DNA of 64,000 bases, taken from NCBI GenBank assembly GCA_964020085.1, contig OZ026600.1:26202738-26266737 (forward strand), given 5' to 3'. A model generated the notes under the pieces. The model was not told the DNA's origin, ran no database searches, and saw only the letters and a list, made by a program, of their open reading frames with translations. Positions 1-10,889 of the stretch are shown in pieces; position 1 is the first letter of the stretch, and every line of letters starts with the position of its first letter. A program made the translations under genes and the position numbers. The stretch is from Micromussa lordhowensis (Eukaryota; Cnidaria; Anthozoa; Scleractinia; Lobophylliidae).

Positions 1-348
1 CTACTCAATTTTCTTCACAGGACTATTATTCCTAGTGCTGATTGCATATTAGATTCTTGATTACATTTGCACACAGCACTGCATTAGGTTCTTGATTTTA
101 AATTTTGATTTTTAAAAAATATAACCTTTCAATTGTTTTTTCAATTTGAGGAAAGAGGATTGCATGGGGATTCCAATTCAAAATATAACTCACATCACCA
201 AAAAATAACCCCTGTTGTTTTGGAAAGCAGGAAACACATGTTCAAAGACTTTTTCGCTCAGTAGGAAATTCTTTAAATATCCACGGAGACTGCCTATAAT
301 TTGCAGAAACATTTCCCTGGCAAATTGTTAGTGAAAAGCAAGTCTTAC

Positions 349-2827
349 CCCATAAACAAGGATCATCAAGACATGAGGAATGATTGCAGACTGTAACCAA
401 AGGAACGCCGTCTGGTCTGTTTACTGCATTTTTCTCCAAAATATCAAAATTGTACTTTCTGACAAAGTTAAACCACTCTAAACAAAGATATAACAAAGGG
501 AAATCAGGTGTCAGTAAGTATATCCCCTGGGAATAGTTAAAAACAAAGAGCTGCAAATGGGAGGGAAAGGGGATAAAAAAGGATATCTAGCAAAATCCCC
601 CAAAGATTTATTAACAACACTGTCTGGCTAAAGGATTTTTTTTTACCATGTTTGAATAAAGTTATCTAAGTCAACTTTTACCATTTACCCCCTCATGGTC
701 CACTTCCCCCAAAATAACTTACAGCGTACAATCACAGTTGACAAAGCCCTTACACAACAGAGCAAGTTCACAACTGTTCCCTCTCATGGCTTCTGTCTTT
801 GTTTACATGATATCACCAGAAAATTTCATATCTGAACAAGTCATACCAGCACATGTTCTGACTGCTGTTGCTATACCGGAACAGGAATTTCCTTCTAGTA
901 CAAAATCTCACAACAGTATTGAGTAAAAAAGAATGACCACTCATTTCAGTTTGACAACAGTCTCATGGGAGGCTGGAACAGGTGGCACATACATAGGTTT
1001 TCAATGTTGGACATGTGATGAAGAATACATTTTAGAATGTACCTTCATATACACATGATACGAAATCAAGTAGTTATCCTGGCATGGAACATGCTCCAGT
1101 GCGAGTTTTCCCATGTAAACACTTTCTAACACAACTGCCTGAAACTCCTTAACTACTTACTTACTCCTTTGTTTGGCCTATATGTCGACATGCCACTGGA
1201 TAGGGTATGGTGTTTTTTTGCCACGCTGGTATACAATGTTACTTGCCTCTGTCCTAAACAGAGTGTCTGGAAAACCCGAATAGCAAATAGTCCCGAATAG
1301 CAAATAGCGAAAAGTGTGAACAGTCGCAAGCAATCGCGAATAGTGATGAATAGAGGCAAACAGGGGTGGGAATAGTGACAAATGACAGAAATTTGGTACC
1401 CAGTACCTCACTGTAACCTCGCAGCAATGTGGGATAGGATTTTCCTGCTAAAAAGCATAAATTCACTGACATTCTGTTGCTTATATTTGGATAATTATAA
1501 TTAACCAGTTATCAGAGCAAGTTTTTGTGTCTTTTCAGTTGATAAACCAATCACAGAACACTTGCCTCACATTTGTATTTTATTGTTTTTTCACAGAATG
1601 TGCTTGGTCAAATCTCTCAGCGTCCGCAAATAAAGCGATTGCTTCACATGGTTCAACAGCTGAACTAAAACGGTGCAGTATTCACGACTATTTGTGACAA
1701 TTCACTACTGTTCAAGACTATTTGCACTATTCGAGACTATTCCCACTATTAGCAATTATCCTGCGAAATCGCATGGAATATCGTCTGACACTTTGCCGAC
1801 AAGGACGTAGGCCGAGTCGGCTAAAATCAGACGATATTCCGTGAGATTGAGCAGGATGATTGTTTTATTATTCAACATATTGATAACAAAACAGCCTAAC
1901 ATTTTTAAATCTCTCTGTCAACATTTTCTCACTTCACTTTTTCTTCCCACGTACGAAGCTACATGTACGTATACCGCCGGATATCTGTTACCTACGGATG
2001 ACAGATATCGAGAGCATCATGACCATATTTGGATAGTGTTACAATTTGTTGAATAATAATTACGATTATCCGCTATTCAGTATTTGGGTTTTCCAGACAC
2101 CTGTCCTAAACAGGGTACGGCTTGTTTTTCCCTTTACACTTTGCTATATCTTACAAAAAGACTTCACTGACTTCTCCTGGGACTTTATGACCTTAAACAG
2201 GGTCTTAAACTAGAGTCTTTTTTCCCTAAACAGGGTCAGGATTTCAAATGCTCGGCATCAATGTACCCCTATACCCAAGCACGGGACAAGTACACCCCTC
2301 TCCCAGCCCCCCCCCCCCCCCCTACCCCCATCCTAGAGGGGTTACTGGTACACGTGCTATTATGATTATGGCAACAAATCAAATGAGTGCGAGCTTACAT
2401 GTGTGCTTCTATCGAAAATCAGTGACTGAAAACACGCTTTAGGGATCGATCAAATAGACATCGACACTAATCCATCCCAAGACGTAAGCTAATATCTCAG
2501 GCATAGAGCTACAAGTATTTCAACACCTTGTATGACGCTAAGTTTGGTCCGGGAAAGGGAATGTGAATGATCAAAACTTCAGGAGTTCAAATGCCCACGG
2601 GCTGACCGAAAGAAAGTTGAAGTTTCAATATACAAACCATTGCCTGAATTATTCGAAGACTTGGTGCGCGTAAACTCTAAAGACTCACGAAGTTCGAAAC
2701 GAGTGCACCTACCCAAAAATATTTTACTTGAGAGACCAACCAAACCAATAACAACAGCACTCTGGAATCTCCACGATAATCTTTCCATAACTGACATATC
2801 CAAGGGCCATTTGATTGCGGGCTTCAT
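349..2827 (-). CDS. TAFAZZIN: Tafazzin, first two coding exons (gene continues off the left edge)
   Basis: Tafazzin is the mitochondrial phospholipid-lysophospholipid transacylase that remodels cardiolipin. Coding exon 1 is 2827-2713 (start codon 2827-2825) and encodes 38 residues opening MKPAIKWPL, then a hydrophobic stretch (about 23-32) matching the N-terminal membrane anchor. It ends G|GTAGGT in phase 1. Exon 2 is 477-349, between a pyrimidine-rich TTTAG acceptor and a G|GTAAGA donor; it completes the split codon and encodes PLVTVCNHSSCLDDPCLW. That contains the family's HX4D acyltransferase motif (His71, Asp76). The phase-1 split just before the WFNF/KYMN-like segment matches my memory of the human exon 1/2 junction. 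Later exons would lie left of position 1. The 2.2-kb intron carries a transposon. The upstream in-frame methionine at 2971 gives a longer N-terminus unlike the family, so the start at 2827 is preferred. The identification is strong; the transcription start is unknown. Confidence 0.9.
1263..2100. mobile_element. TIR element in tafazzin intron 1
   Basis: The ends are inverted copies: GTGTCTGGAAAACCC at 1263-1277 and GGGTTTTCCAGACAC at 2086-2100, with partial similarity continuing inward (AATAGCAAATAG against CTATTCAGTATT). CTGTCCTAAACAG lies immediately outside both ends (1249-1261 and 2101-2113), as a target duplication would. That flank belongs to a local CCTAAACAGGG-type repeat, so the true duplication length is uncertain. 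Inside, clusters of AATAG (1278-1370) face clusters of CTATT (1680-1750), and a second fold-back sits at 1753-1863. No transposase frame is visible, so it is probably non-autonomous. Confidence 0.65.
1753..1863. mobile_element. Fold-back MITE-like sequence inside the intron element
   Basis: Imperfect inverted arms of about 35 bp. The left arm starts CAATTATCCTGCG and contains GGAATATCGTCTGA; the right arm contains TCAGACGATATTCC and ends GCAGGATGATTG. The centre has a shorter GC-rich palindrome, GCCGAC...GTCGGC. It is nested in the larger TIR element at 1263-2100. Confidence 0.55.
2101..2245. repeat. Degenerate CCTAAACAGGGT repeat
   Basis: CCTAAACAGGGT or a close variant recurs at about 2105, 2190 (CTTAAACAGGGT) and 2225 (CCTAAACAGGGT). 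The single copy left of the TIR element (about 1250) belongs to the same stretch. A related CCCTATTTAAGGATC series lies at 52130-52480 in the ABCC intron. Both are non-coding. Confidence 0.5.
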
Positions 2828-3046
2828 CGTGTTTTTACAAATGTTCACAACAGTGTATGGATGTAGTGTGCTATAGACTAAAAATAACATGGAGCAGTTA
2901 ACGAACACTAGGGAATACGCTGACATTGTCACCCAGGGCTCAGTTAATAAGGCTACGGGATAGCAGTACACCGCAGGCCGCGTACACCGCTATTTTTTTG
3001 AGTACTCTTCATGTTTGCATACACAAAAGCGGTTTATTCATAAACT

Positions 3047-3474
3047 TTGCACATGACCCATAATCCCTTGCGTTTTGGGGGGGTAACCAGTAGAAGAAAT
3101 GTATGGTATCATGACAAAAATTAGTTTGGTGAGCTCGCAAATCCAGCTACTAATGCTTAAAAATGCACCAGAATTTACCAAAATCATGATAGGAGAAATT
3201 TGTACTAGTTTATAACTAAATGTAGAGAAATTTTTTTTTTTGTCCATACATCGGCTGTAAAATTACAAGACGATGTATGGACAAAAAAAAATTCTCTACA
3301 TTTAGTTATAAACTAGTACAAATTTCTCCTATCATGATTTTGGTAAATTCTGGTGCATTTTTAAGCATTAGTAGCTGGATTTGCGAGCTCACCGAACTAA
3401 TTTTTGTCATGATACCATACATTTCTTCTACTGGTTACCCCCCAAAAACGCAAGGGATTATGGGTCATGTGCAA
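3047..3474. repeat. Near-perfect 205-bp inverted repeat (fold-back)
   Basis: Arms 3047-3253 and 3271-3474 are reverse complements with very few differences (a G-run length change and a T/C change), around a 17-bp loop starting GCTGTAAAATTAC. The outer ends are TTGCACATGACCCATAATCC and its complement. The two open frames in the arms (3038-3247 minus, 3277-3546 plus) are mirror images and not genes. A transcript would form a long hairpin. It lies just upstream of the tafazzin first exon. No clear target duplication is seen. Confidence 0.9.
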
Positions 3475-4382
3475 GTAGCGAATTTCGTATTTTTCCCTTT
3501 TTTTTTGCTTTATTTTTTTTCTCGAACACAACTGCCTCACTATTAGCACTTCAGAGTTTGGCACCGAGACGATAAAAAATGGAAACCTTTATTCCCATTT
3601 AATATACAACAGCTGTTATACAAACCTCGTTTTTCTAAGATTCCCCATATAGACCGACTAAGCTCGGTTAATAAGATGTTTATTATATGGTGCAAACAAG
3701 AACAATTTAATTTGTTTAATGTAACTGGTTTCTACTGTACTAACTGACATTTTGCTTGCGAATGGCGATGACAAAGTTTGCTTGTCCTCTTTACTTTTTT
3801 CTCATCATGCTCTTTGGCACTGCCATACATAAATATTATTAGATGAAAATAGTCAATGATTTTGCATTTTAGTTTGCAACCTCGTCACCGCAAAACATTA
3901 CCAGTTCTATAGCTAGATGCCGGTCTAGGTGGGAAAATCTAGACCACTTTCAATATCTATTTCAGGCAATCAAATTTGTGAATCTGGTAGTTCCTAGTCC
4001 TTGTGAGCCATATAATAATGCAAGTTAATTTTTGTGACCGAATTTGTTTCCTGATCCATTAAGATATTTATAAACAAGTTACATCTTTTTACGACCATAT
4101 TATTTATTATAGTTCATCACCAAATTTTCTCCAATTCTTATTGGTTTAAATTGATCATGTGACGGGATAGTGTTCATCGGCAGACAGACACTATCAGCCC
4201 TTATAGTTCAGCACTAAATTTTCTCCGATTCTTATTGGTTTAAATTGATCAAGTGACGCGATAGTGTTCATCCACCATCAGCCCATAGTGCCCGTCCGCG
4301 GAAAATACCCGGATGGATAGTAGTCATCCGTGAAAATTTATCTGTAAACAAGCGGGCTTGTAGAAAATAAAAACAGTTGAAT
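3475..4382. other. Intergenic DNA with a 93-bp tandem duplication
   Basis: No gene is visible. Copies at about 4109-4201 and 4202-4288 share TATAGTTCA, TTCTTATTGGTTTAAATTGA and TGACG.GATAGTGTTCATC. The sequence following them (GTGCCCGTCCG.GGAAAATA, then TCTGTAAACAAGC) reappears at 13435-13500, so it belongs to a dispersed family. Confidence 0.5.
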
Positions 4383-5092
4383 TTTTTTTATTTATTTATT
4401 TATTTATTTAACAATACAATAAAGACATTACTTACAAGTTACAGCGAAATTACATACAATATGAAACTACCTATAACACTACAACTACTCTGAAAAACTG
4501 AAATACTAACCTTATTTACAAAAACAAAAACAAACAAAAAACTTAATAATTACAGTTTCTACAATTACAAATAATTATTGTTATTAACTAGAAAGCTAAA
4601 AGAAAAACATTAAAACAAGATAGAAAGGAAAATTAAAGTATGCAACTACATGGCTTTGATTTTAACCTACTGAAGGTTTTCGATATCAAGTGAGAGTGTA
4701 AAGTGGAAAGAGGCCCAAGAGAAAACTTACGAGGCATCGAAGGAGGTTACGAACGAAGAGAAATATTCTAAACTGGGGGCCTTATCTCTTACTCGACACA
4801 TCCAGATGAAATATCTTGCTATTAAAAAATAGAGATGAATTGTTTTGGTTTTGAAAGCATTGGGTCTCAAACCAATTATGATTGAAAAGGTGAGCTCCGT
4901 ATCCTGCATTGTTGCAAAGTTTTTGTCATTTATCAACCATTGCTTAAAATTTTGCCAAAAGCTTGAAGTGATGGTGCAAAACCAAAACAGGTGAGTTAAG
5001 TTTTCTAATTCAACTTCACAAAAGGTGCACCTATCGTTGCTTTTAATACCTATTTTCTTTAGAAAATCATTTGTTGCTAGTCGCCTAAAAGC
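4383..5092 (-). pseudogene. L1-like LINE ORF2, 3' part and tail
   Basis: Read on the minus strand, this carries the end of a non-LTR retrotransposon ORF2. A Cys/His motif (RCTFCEVELENLTHLFWFC) is followed by a hydrophobic segment with ARYFIWMCR, then A-rich 3' sequence and a (TAAA)n tail, seen as TTTA repeats at 4383-4410. The upstream half is at 12321-13107. Reading resumes as LATNDFLKKIGIKSND directly next to the insertion boundary at about 5092. The frame is not fully open. Confidence 0.7.
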
Positions 5093-5109
5093 AAGGCCTA
5101 CTCTGGGGC

Positions 5110-5172
5110 CTGAAGTCGCCTTAAGTCGCCTAAAGTCGCCTTAAGTCGCCTTAAGTCGCCCTAAGTCACCTT
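5110..5172. repeat. AAGTCGCC subterminal minisatellite, left end
   Basis: Roughly 10-bp units AAGTCGCCTT/AAGTCGCCTA are repeated six or seven times directly inside the left terminal inverted repeat. A matching array lies at 12193-12300 inside the right end. Confidence 0.8.
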
Positions 5173-5286
5173 AAGTTGGTATCAGTTATGCAATGTTAAA
5201 AAGGTTACCCCTATTCAAATTACCCCTGTAGAAGGTTATTGGAGTTAACAACTGTCATGTAAAGTAAACTCCACTCCAACCTAGAG

Positions 5287-5400
5287 GACGAGGAGGCATG
5301 GTAACCTAATGGTTGGTGCAGTGAACCCCTATTGGGGATCATTGCATTGTGTACATACTCCACAGTGCCTCTCCTCGTCCAGATGTATAAATGGGTACTG
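5287..5400 (+). repeat. tRNA-derived SINE fragment
   Basis: GGTAACCTAATGGTTGGTGCAGTGAACCCC resembles a degraded tRNA-like head (split here: GGTAACCTAATGG, then TTGGTGCAGTGAACCCC). It is followed by CACAGTGCCTCTCCTCGTCC and ATGTATAAATGGGTAC, the same domain seen in the longer copy at 62895-63145. It is not a functional tRNA. Confidence 0.5.
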
Positions 5401-5508
5401 GGCACTACTACTCGTCACACCTTTCTTTTTGTTTATATATGAGAGTTTGGCTTTGCCCCATGGGCTATTGGCCCGTGGCCCTTAAGGGCAAAGGGTCTAA
5501 TAATTGCT

Positions 5509-5640
5509 TTAGTATCACCCAACTAGTTGGACAGAAAAGGCAATAATAAGGACTCGAGGACTATTACTAATAGTCCTCGAGTAGCGTAATCAATTAAAAA
5601 TTGCAGGATTTGCATTAGTCCACTAGTTGGGTGATACTAA
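5509..5640. mobile_element. 132-bp MITE
   Basis: The terminal inverted repeats are TTAGTATCACCCAACTAGT at the left and its complement ending GGGTGATACTAA at 5640. An internal palindrome ACTCGAGGACTATTA..TAATAGTCCTCGAGT occupies the middle. There is no coding capacity. Confidence 0.75.
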
Positions 5641-6607
5641 TATAGTTTATTCGGAGGATGTCTAAGCAAATGAAATCACTGTGAAACTACTAAAGATAAA
5701 GGGACATTTCAGGAACACAACTTACAGTAAAGCGATAAGACTTCACTTCAACATGCAATGTCAATAATTTTCATGGCATTGAAAATGGGGCTGACTAGGG
5801 CCCTTTAAAAAGCTGAGGACCCAGCAATCACTGTATTATGCTGGCTTTCTTACACATGAAAAAGCTAATATTATATTAGTCCTGCACCTGTAGCCCCCAT
5901 GTTGGCAGGAATAATTATTTTCTACATTTAGACTTAAACCGGAATGACAATCTGATGTATACTCTCTGACAGATGGCTTTTTATTTCTACTAAGTTTTAA
6001 TTTTTTTCTTGTATTTAATTGTAAAGAAGTTAACAAAAAAGATGACACTCTATGTTATCAACAGGAAATAATATTATATTGAATATGGAAAGAGATAACA
6101 AAGAACTATACTGCAACAATTTAATTTATTACTTTTTGTAATATGTTACCGAATCAGATTTTCGAAGACCTACAGTGTATAAACAGCACAGTGAGAGGTG
6201 TTCCAGATCATCAAGATAAAAAAAGAATAAAAAGACTGACATTCTGGGTTAAGGCTCAATTCTTTCTAGTCACTTTTACACTGGGCAGAAAAACATTGAA
6301 ACATATGGTAATACAAAGACAATTGAATCGAAGTGAGGCTACCCTTTAAATACTCTACTTACCCAGTGTAAAAGAGTGACGAAAGTTGGCCCTTTCTCCA
6401 GCATAAGTCATTATCTGCATTTCACTTCCACATTCGACCAAATCAACTGACCAACTGCAAACGTTTGAATTTCGTAAACTTGCAGCATAATAATTGTCTC
6501 TCTTGCCCATTAAATTCTGTTCGTACATTTGATGAAGCCAGGTATTCACATCATCTTATACACTTTACGTGGACTGCGCTTCTGTTACTATCGAAAGCTT
6601 AAAGTTT
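5641..6607. other. Non-coding stretch inside the 7.2-kb insertion
   Basis: Only short frames with no recognisable domain are present. No splice-supported exon, RNA gene or repeat structure was found. Confidence 0.4.
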
Positions 6608-6850
6608 TAGCGGAGCTCCGGCGGCCCGAAGCCCCATAACCATATAGGAAAAAGAAACCCATGTATGGATTTTCTCATGGTTAATCATGGACAGCGGTAT
6701 TGCTCGTGGGCGCGTACGCAAGACGGCGACGACAACGACGACGACGACGACGACGGTGGAGTCGCGCAATGTGGCGGCCATAAGGGGACCTCTAAACCAA
6801 AAGGAGGCTTAATTTTTCGCGTGCTTTCTGGAGCTCAACGCGGCTACACA
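6608..6850. repeat. Dispersed GC-rich repeat, copy 1
   Basis: It starts AGCGGAGCTCCGGCGGCC and contains GCGGTATTGCTCGTGGGCGC, GTACGCA, a (GAC)n run, GTGGAGTCGCGCAA and GGCGGCCA. The second direct copy is at 7391-7625. The long acidic and basic frames here are translations of the trinucleotide run, not genes. Confidence 0.7.
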
Positions 6851-7390
6851 ATATGCTAGGTCAGCTAAAGGAGTAACGTTTGTCGTGTTTACGTGGAAAC
6901 TGGAAGATTTCCAAACTGGAAGATTTCTGGCTAATTTATTTAACTAGTGTAGCCAAAGCTATGAAAGTGCTGCGGAAATTGGGATGTTGTTTACAAATCG
7001 AAGTAGGGATTGTATAGAGCTTGTGTAAAAATGGTTGTCATCAAGTTATTTTGTTTGGGCAAGTCCCAGAAATTGTTGAGCATGATGTGGTTATATTCAA
7101 TTCATGATGTCATCAGTTACAGCGTTTAATTTCTGAAAGAAATAATGCAACAATAAAGTTCATAAGTTTAAGATTTCATGAACAAAATTAACTGATTTTG
7201 TGCGATAAATTTATGCAACGGCTTGTTAAAAAATATTGAATGTAGCTGTGCGAATTACTCTTTTTTTAAAATAAGAACCAGTAAAATTTAGCTCAGGCTC
7301 GATGTTCTTATTTTTTCGGCCATTTCAGCCTCAAACTGTCCTTATTTTGTTCTTAAAATTCTGTGTTCTCTAATGGCCCCAAATGTGGTT

Positions 7391-7625
7391 ATAGCGGAGC
7401 TCCGGCGGCCGAAGGCCGCCAAGCGGAGCCCCATACCCATATTAGGAAACTGAAGGGAACCCATGAACTGATTTTCTCATGTGTATCATGGCTAGCGGTA
7501 TTGCTCGTGGGCGCGTACGCACGACGACGACGACGACGGTGGTGGAGTCGCGCAACATGGCGGCCACAATTGACACGTAAACCAAAACGAGGCTTCAGTT
7601 TTCGCGGGCTTTCCTTGCAGGTTGA
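7391..7625. repeat. Dispersed GC-rich repeat, copy 2
   Basis: Same order as copy 1: GCGGAGCTCCGGCGGCC, CATGGCTAGCGG, TATTGCTCGTGGGCGC, (GAC)n, GTGGAGTCGCGCAA, ATGGCGGCCA. Just downstream (7715-7830) the words CACGTGA, CGCGGGCTCA and TCACGTG recur, which suggests another short repeat. Confidence 0.7.
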
Positions 7626-8019
7626 CAGAGCACATGTACCCTTGGTTTAAAGCGTCCTTTGGACATCCATGTTGCAGTCAATTGACACCTGTCAAAACAA
7701 GGAATCCGCTGACCAGTATCACGTGACCATATCGCGGGCTCAAGTTCAGGGCTCATCGAGGTCACGTGTTTTTTTAAAGTTGACCGCTGCCCAAGTGCTG
7801 CTTTTTTCGATCAGATCGCGGGCTCATGTCAGGATTAACTTGCTGTAAACAGCGTAGGGTTGGTAGGAAGCCGGTTAACGCTAACCCAGGATTAAAATTT
7901 AACCGAATTATAACCTTTTCTTTTGTACAAAGTTTTTTCACTGCTTTTGTTTTGCGTATTTTGCTTTCATTAAAATTCAAAACACAAAAACAATATACAG
8001 AAAATCTCACCGCAAAGTT

Positions 8020-8128
8020 ACAAAACTCAAATCAAAATTCTACTTTATCCTCGGCTAGTTTGATCGGGCTCTGAACAACCCGGCCCAGGAGCTACGCTTT
8101 TAGGCTGGCCTAAATCTATATATTACCG
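8020..8128. repeat. Short dispersed repeat (two copies in window)
   Basis: It contains AAATTCTACTTTATCCTCGG, GATCGGGCT, GGAGCTACGCTTTTAGG and CCTAAATCTATATATTA. The second copy is at about 10795-10886 (TTATCCTGGATAAGCC, AATCGGGCT, GGAGCTCCGCTTTTAGG, CCTAAATCTATATATTA). Both copies are in the same orientation. Confidence 0.65.
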
Positions 8129-9394
8129 TACTTTACAGTACTTCACTGTAGGGACCCTGTCCTACAGGGTGGCTAAACCATAGATAGACAGTTGAATTTA
8201 ATAATTGTAAAAACTGGGCGAAGCTTACAGAACGTGGATCATATTATACTGCACCAATATACTGTACTATACACTGTACTGGAATTACCTTTCACTGACA
8301 TGCATCATATAGTGACGGACAAAGAACCTGTGCTTATTAGTATATGTATACAGTTTATGACTTCATTGTTTATACTCATAGATGTGATCTGTTACTGTTT
8401 ACACACGAAAAGTGTGATAATGAAGGGTAAGAGTGAAATATATATATCTTAAAGGCTGTATAGTAAAGACTCTGAATTTTGAAAAGAATCATTAGCTTTA
8501 CACTGTCGTCGCGGACTGATGTTTGTTTGCTGAAACAAAATTTCAGCCTCAGACTGTTCTTAAATTGTTCTTATTTTTCTAGCGATTTCAGCCTCAATGT
8601 TCTTATTAAGTTTGTTCTTATTAAAAAAAAAGAGTGTAGTGCATAAGTGCGAACACATGAAAGCCTGTCAAATTTGCCGAGGAGCTTCGGCAAGAAGCAC
8701 ATGGCAGCTACAGGAGTATACGACAAAGCTATCAGAAAAAATACTTAAACTACGTTCAATTTTTGGCAGACGACAGTACTATCGAAAAAATAGAAAAATC
8801 GAAAAAAATCGAAAATCGTAAGAGATAGCGCAATTGAGACGTTTTTTGCGAAAGCATATGTCTGTGTAAAGTCAACTCAAGTCCCGCTAAGAATGGTCGG
8901 AAGAGAACGATAAACATCGCATTTGCTTCTTGACACGTTCTACTAAAAAACCGTGTCTCAGTTTTTATTTGTTTCTTTTGTGACAATAGGATAAAGTCAG
9001 AGGGGACAAATCATCAGCATTTCCTTCGAAAAAATGACGATTATTCGAAAACGGAAAAAGAAAACAAAAATCGCCGACACGCTTTTCAAGAAAAACAATC
9101 TGACAATAAGCTGGCCAAATTTCAGCTAAATCGGTTCAGGGCTGCCGACTTGGAGTTAAAAACGTATGCTTAACTTTCCAAAATTTTCGTTCCGAGAAAC
9201 AAAATATATTTTTGCGGCATCTTAACCGCAATAGGATTATAACACCTAATCATCCATTTTGATGTTTACCAGCGAGGGATCATCTTGCAACAACAATAGG
9301 CATTTGACAGCTGATATGCAGCAGGCCAAATCTTTACGCGGGACGTGGCGGGAATACACTGCATTTTCTGTTTATCGACGACAGACCAAGAAAA
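8129..9394. other. Non-coding stretch inside the 7.2-kb insertion
   Basis: Short frames only. An A-rich segment with GAAAAAT.GAAAAA repeats lies at about 8770-8820. No gene is recognised. Confidence 0.4.
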
Positions 9395-9811
9395 CTAAAA
9401 TCCTTTGAGACTGTCGCGTGACCGCCATCGATAGCTCGAAAGCCAAGAACCGATGCACAATTTATCGCGAGCGCCCTGCTTTTTTTTCATCGTCGGAAAT
9501 GGAAGATTAGTTTCGTGCGACGGACAGCTTTCGTTCTGGCACTGAAACATGCAAATGGAACCACGTCCGTTTTTACTTCCTAAATTCTTCACAAGTTCTG
9601 CGCTTTCCTGACAAAAGCGACAGGTCACCGGTTCGTTGATCTTCTCCTGTAGTCTTTGACCGGCTACGATAGCGTGGCCATAGAACTTTTGCCATGTTTC
9701 AGTGCTTTCCAGATCTGCAAGAGGTTCTTCAACCGTAATTTTTGACCGGCTTGCGCTACATGTTGACGAGGAAAGCGACGAATCGCATTCGGCGCTTGGC
9801 TGCTCGTTCAT
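9395..9811 (-). pseudogene. Fragment of a Mutator-like transposase-domain protein
   Basis: The minus-strand frame starts at 9811 and encodes a Ser-rich N-terminus, then CRFC (residues about 65-68) and a second Cys pair, CQNESC, arranged like a zinc ribbon. After a poly-A run near 9480 the frame drifts. In the next frame the same DNA reads INCASVLGFRAIDGGH, which resembles the conserved N-R-A-[VI]-x-x-x-R-A-I-G-x-G-H segment of the Mutator-like transposase domain family common in invertebrates. A one-base slip in the A run would explain this. There is no continuation and no splice donor, so it is a broken piece. It may be cargo or the former motor of the 7.2-kb insertion. Family assignment is tentative. 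Confidence 0.5.
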
Positions 9812-10302
9812 TTAGCCATTGCTCCTGATCGAAGTAAGAGCCTTTGTCACTCTCTGCTAATTTTTCAGCCCAATCAGAGCTAAACGAGTCTTTCGGCTTC
9901 TTACGCCTTGCCGTTGCAGATGAAAAGAAACACGACCTCTACTTTTTTTTTGCAGGCATTTGAATCAATCTTGCGGCATGTAATGTGTGATAAAATGACA
10001 CCACTATACCTTGTGAATTATTTCGTGACGCGTTGACCTACAAGTTAATCCAGAATGACAGGACTTTTCAACGGGTATTTCAAATAATTAACGTGTAGTA
10101 AACTTCAACGTCCAAAGCTCTCGAAAAGCTCTATCTGAACGTCTCGAAATCAAAAATTTCGAAAATTCGCATTCTGAACCCTGGCTGAACCCTGGCACTC
10201 GCCTGAACTGGCGTCGAAACTCGAAAAAGCAAGACGACAGTGTAGAAGATCTTATGTTATGTTATGTTAGAACTTCTCAGTTGCTTATGTTCTTGGTCTC
10301 GA
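9812..10302. other. Non-coding stretch
   Basis: No coding or structural signal was found beyond a short direct repeat (GAACCCTGGCTGAACCCTGG). Confidence 0.4.
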
Positions 10303-10435
10303 ATTGAGGCAATGCGCAGTGCATTGTGGTCCGCTGAAAGCGAGGCTCTTCGCAGCGCAGAGCATTGTGGTCCGCTGAAAACGAGGCTCTACCACAGCGC
10401 AAAGCATTGTGGTCCGCTGAAAGCGAGGCTAAAAA
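10303..10435. repeat. Three-copy tandem repeat, about 42-45 bp
   Basis: GCATTGTGGTCCGCTGAAA plus CGAGGCT recurs at about 10321, 10365 and 10405 with spacers CTCTTCGCAGCGCAGA and CTCTACCACAGCGCAAA. It is followed by a hairpin-prone GCTGCTACGCTCG...CGCTCCGCAGC at 10490-10522. Confidence 0.75.
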
Positions 10436-10889
10436 GCATGGCAAAATCTCAAATTTTTCTACCTTTCTTTTATATTTAGATTATGAACTGCTGCTACGCT
10501 CGCTACGCTCGCTCCGCAGCAACTACAACTCGTACTACGCAATAGGGTCAATGCAATGATAAAACCTTGGAACAATGCTCACATGTTAACATCATTCAGA
10601 TAATATTTTAGCCCAATAGTTTTTGGCAATTCTTTATTAAACAATCAAAGTAATTTTCACAATTTCCTCTGATAATGTTTTGATTTTTTAATCCACTCGT
10701 TTGACTTCTGGATTGAAAAAAGCAGTTCATTTCAGTTGAAAGAAAAACTAAACACCAAACTGAACAAAACTGAAACACCAAACTGAACAAAACTGAACTC
10801 AAAATTCAACCTTATCCTGGATAAGCCTAATCGGGCTACAGGAGCTCCGCTTTTAGGTTGACCTAAATCTATATATTATTTTTGTTACT

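Noticed and set aside
3038..3546. Two similar 69-89-residue proteins
   Set aside because: They are mirror translations of the two arms of one inverted repeat.
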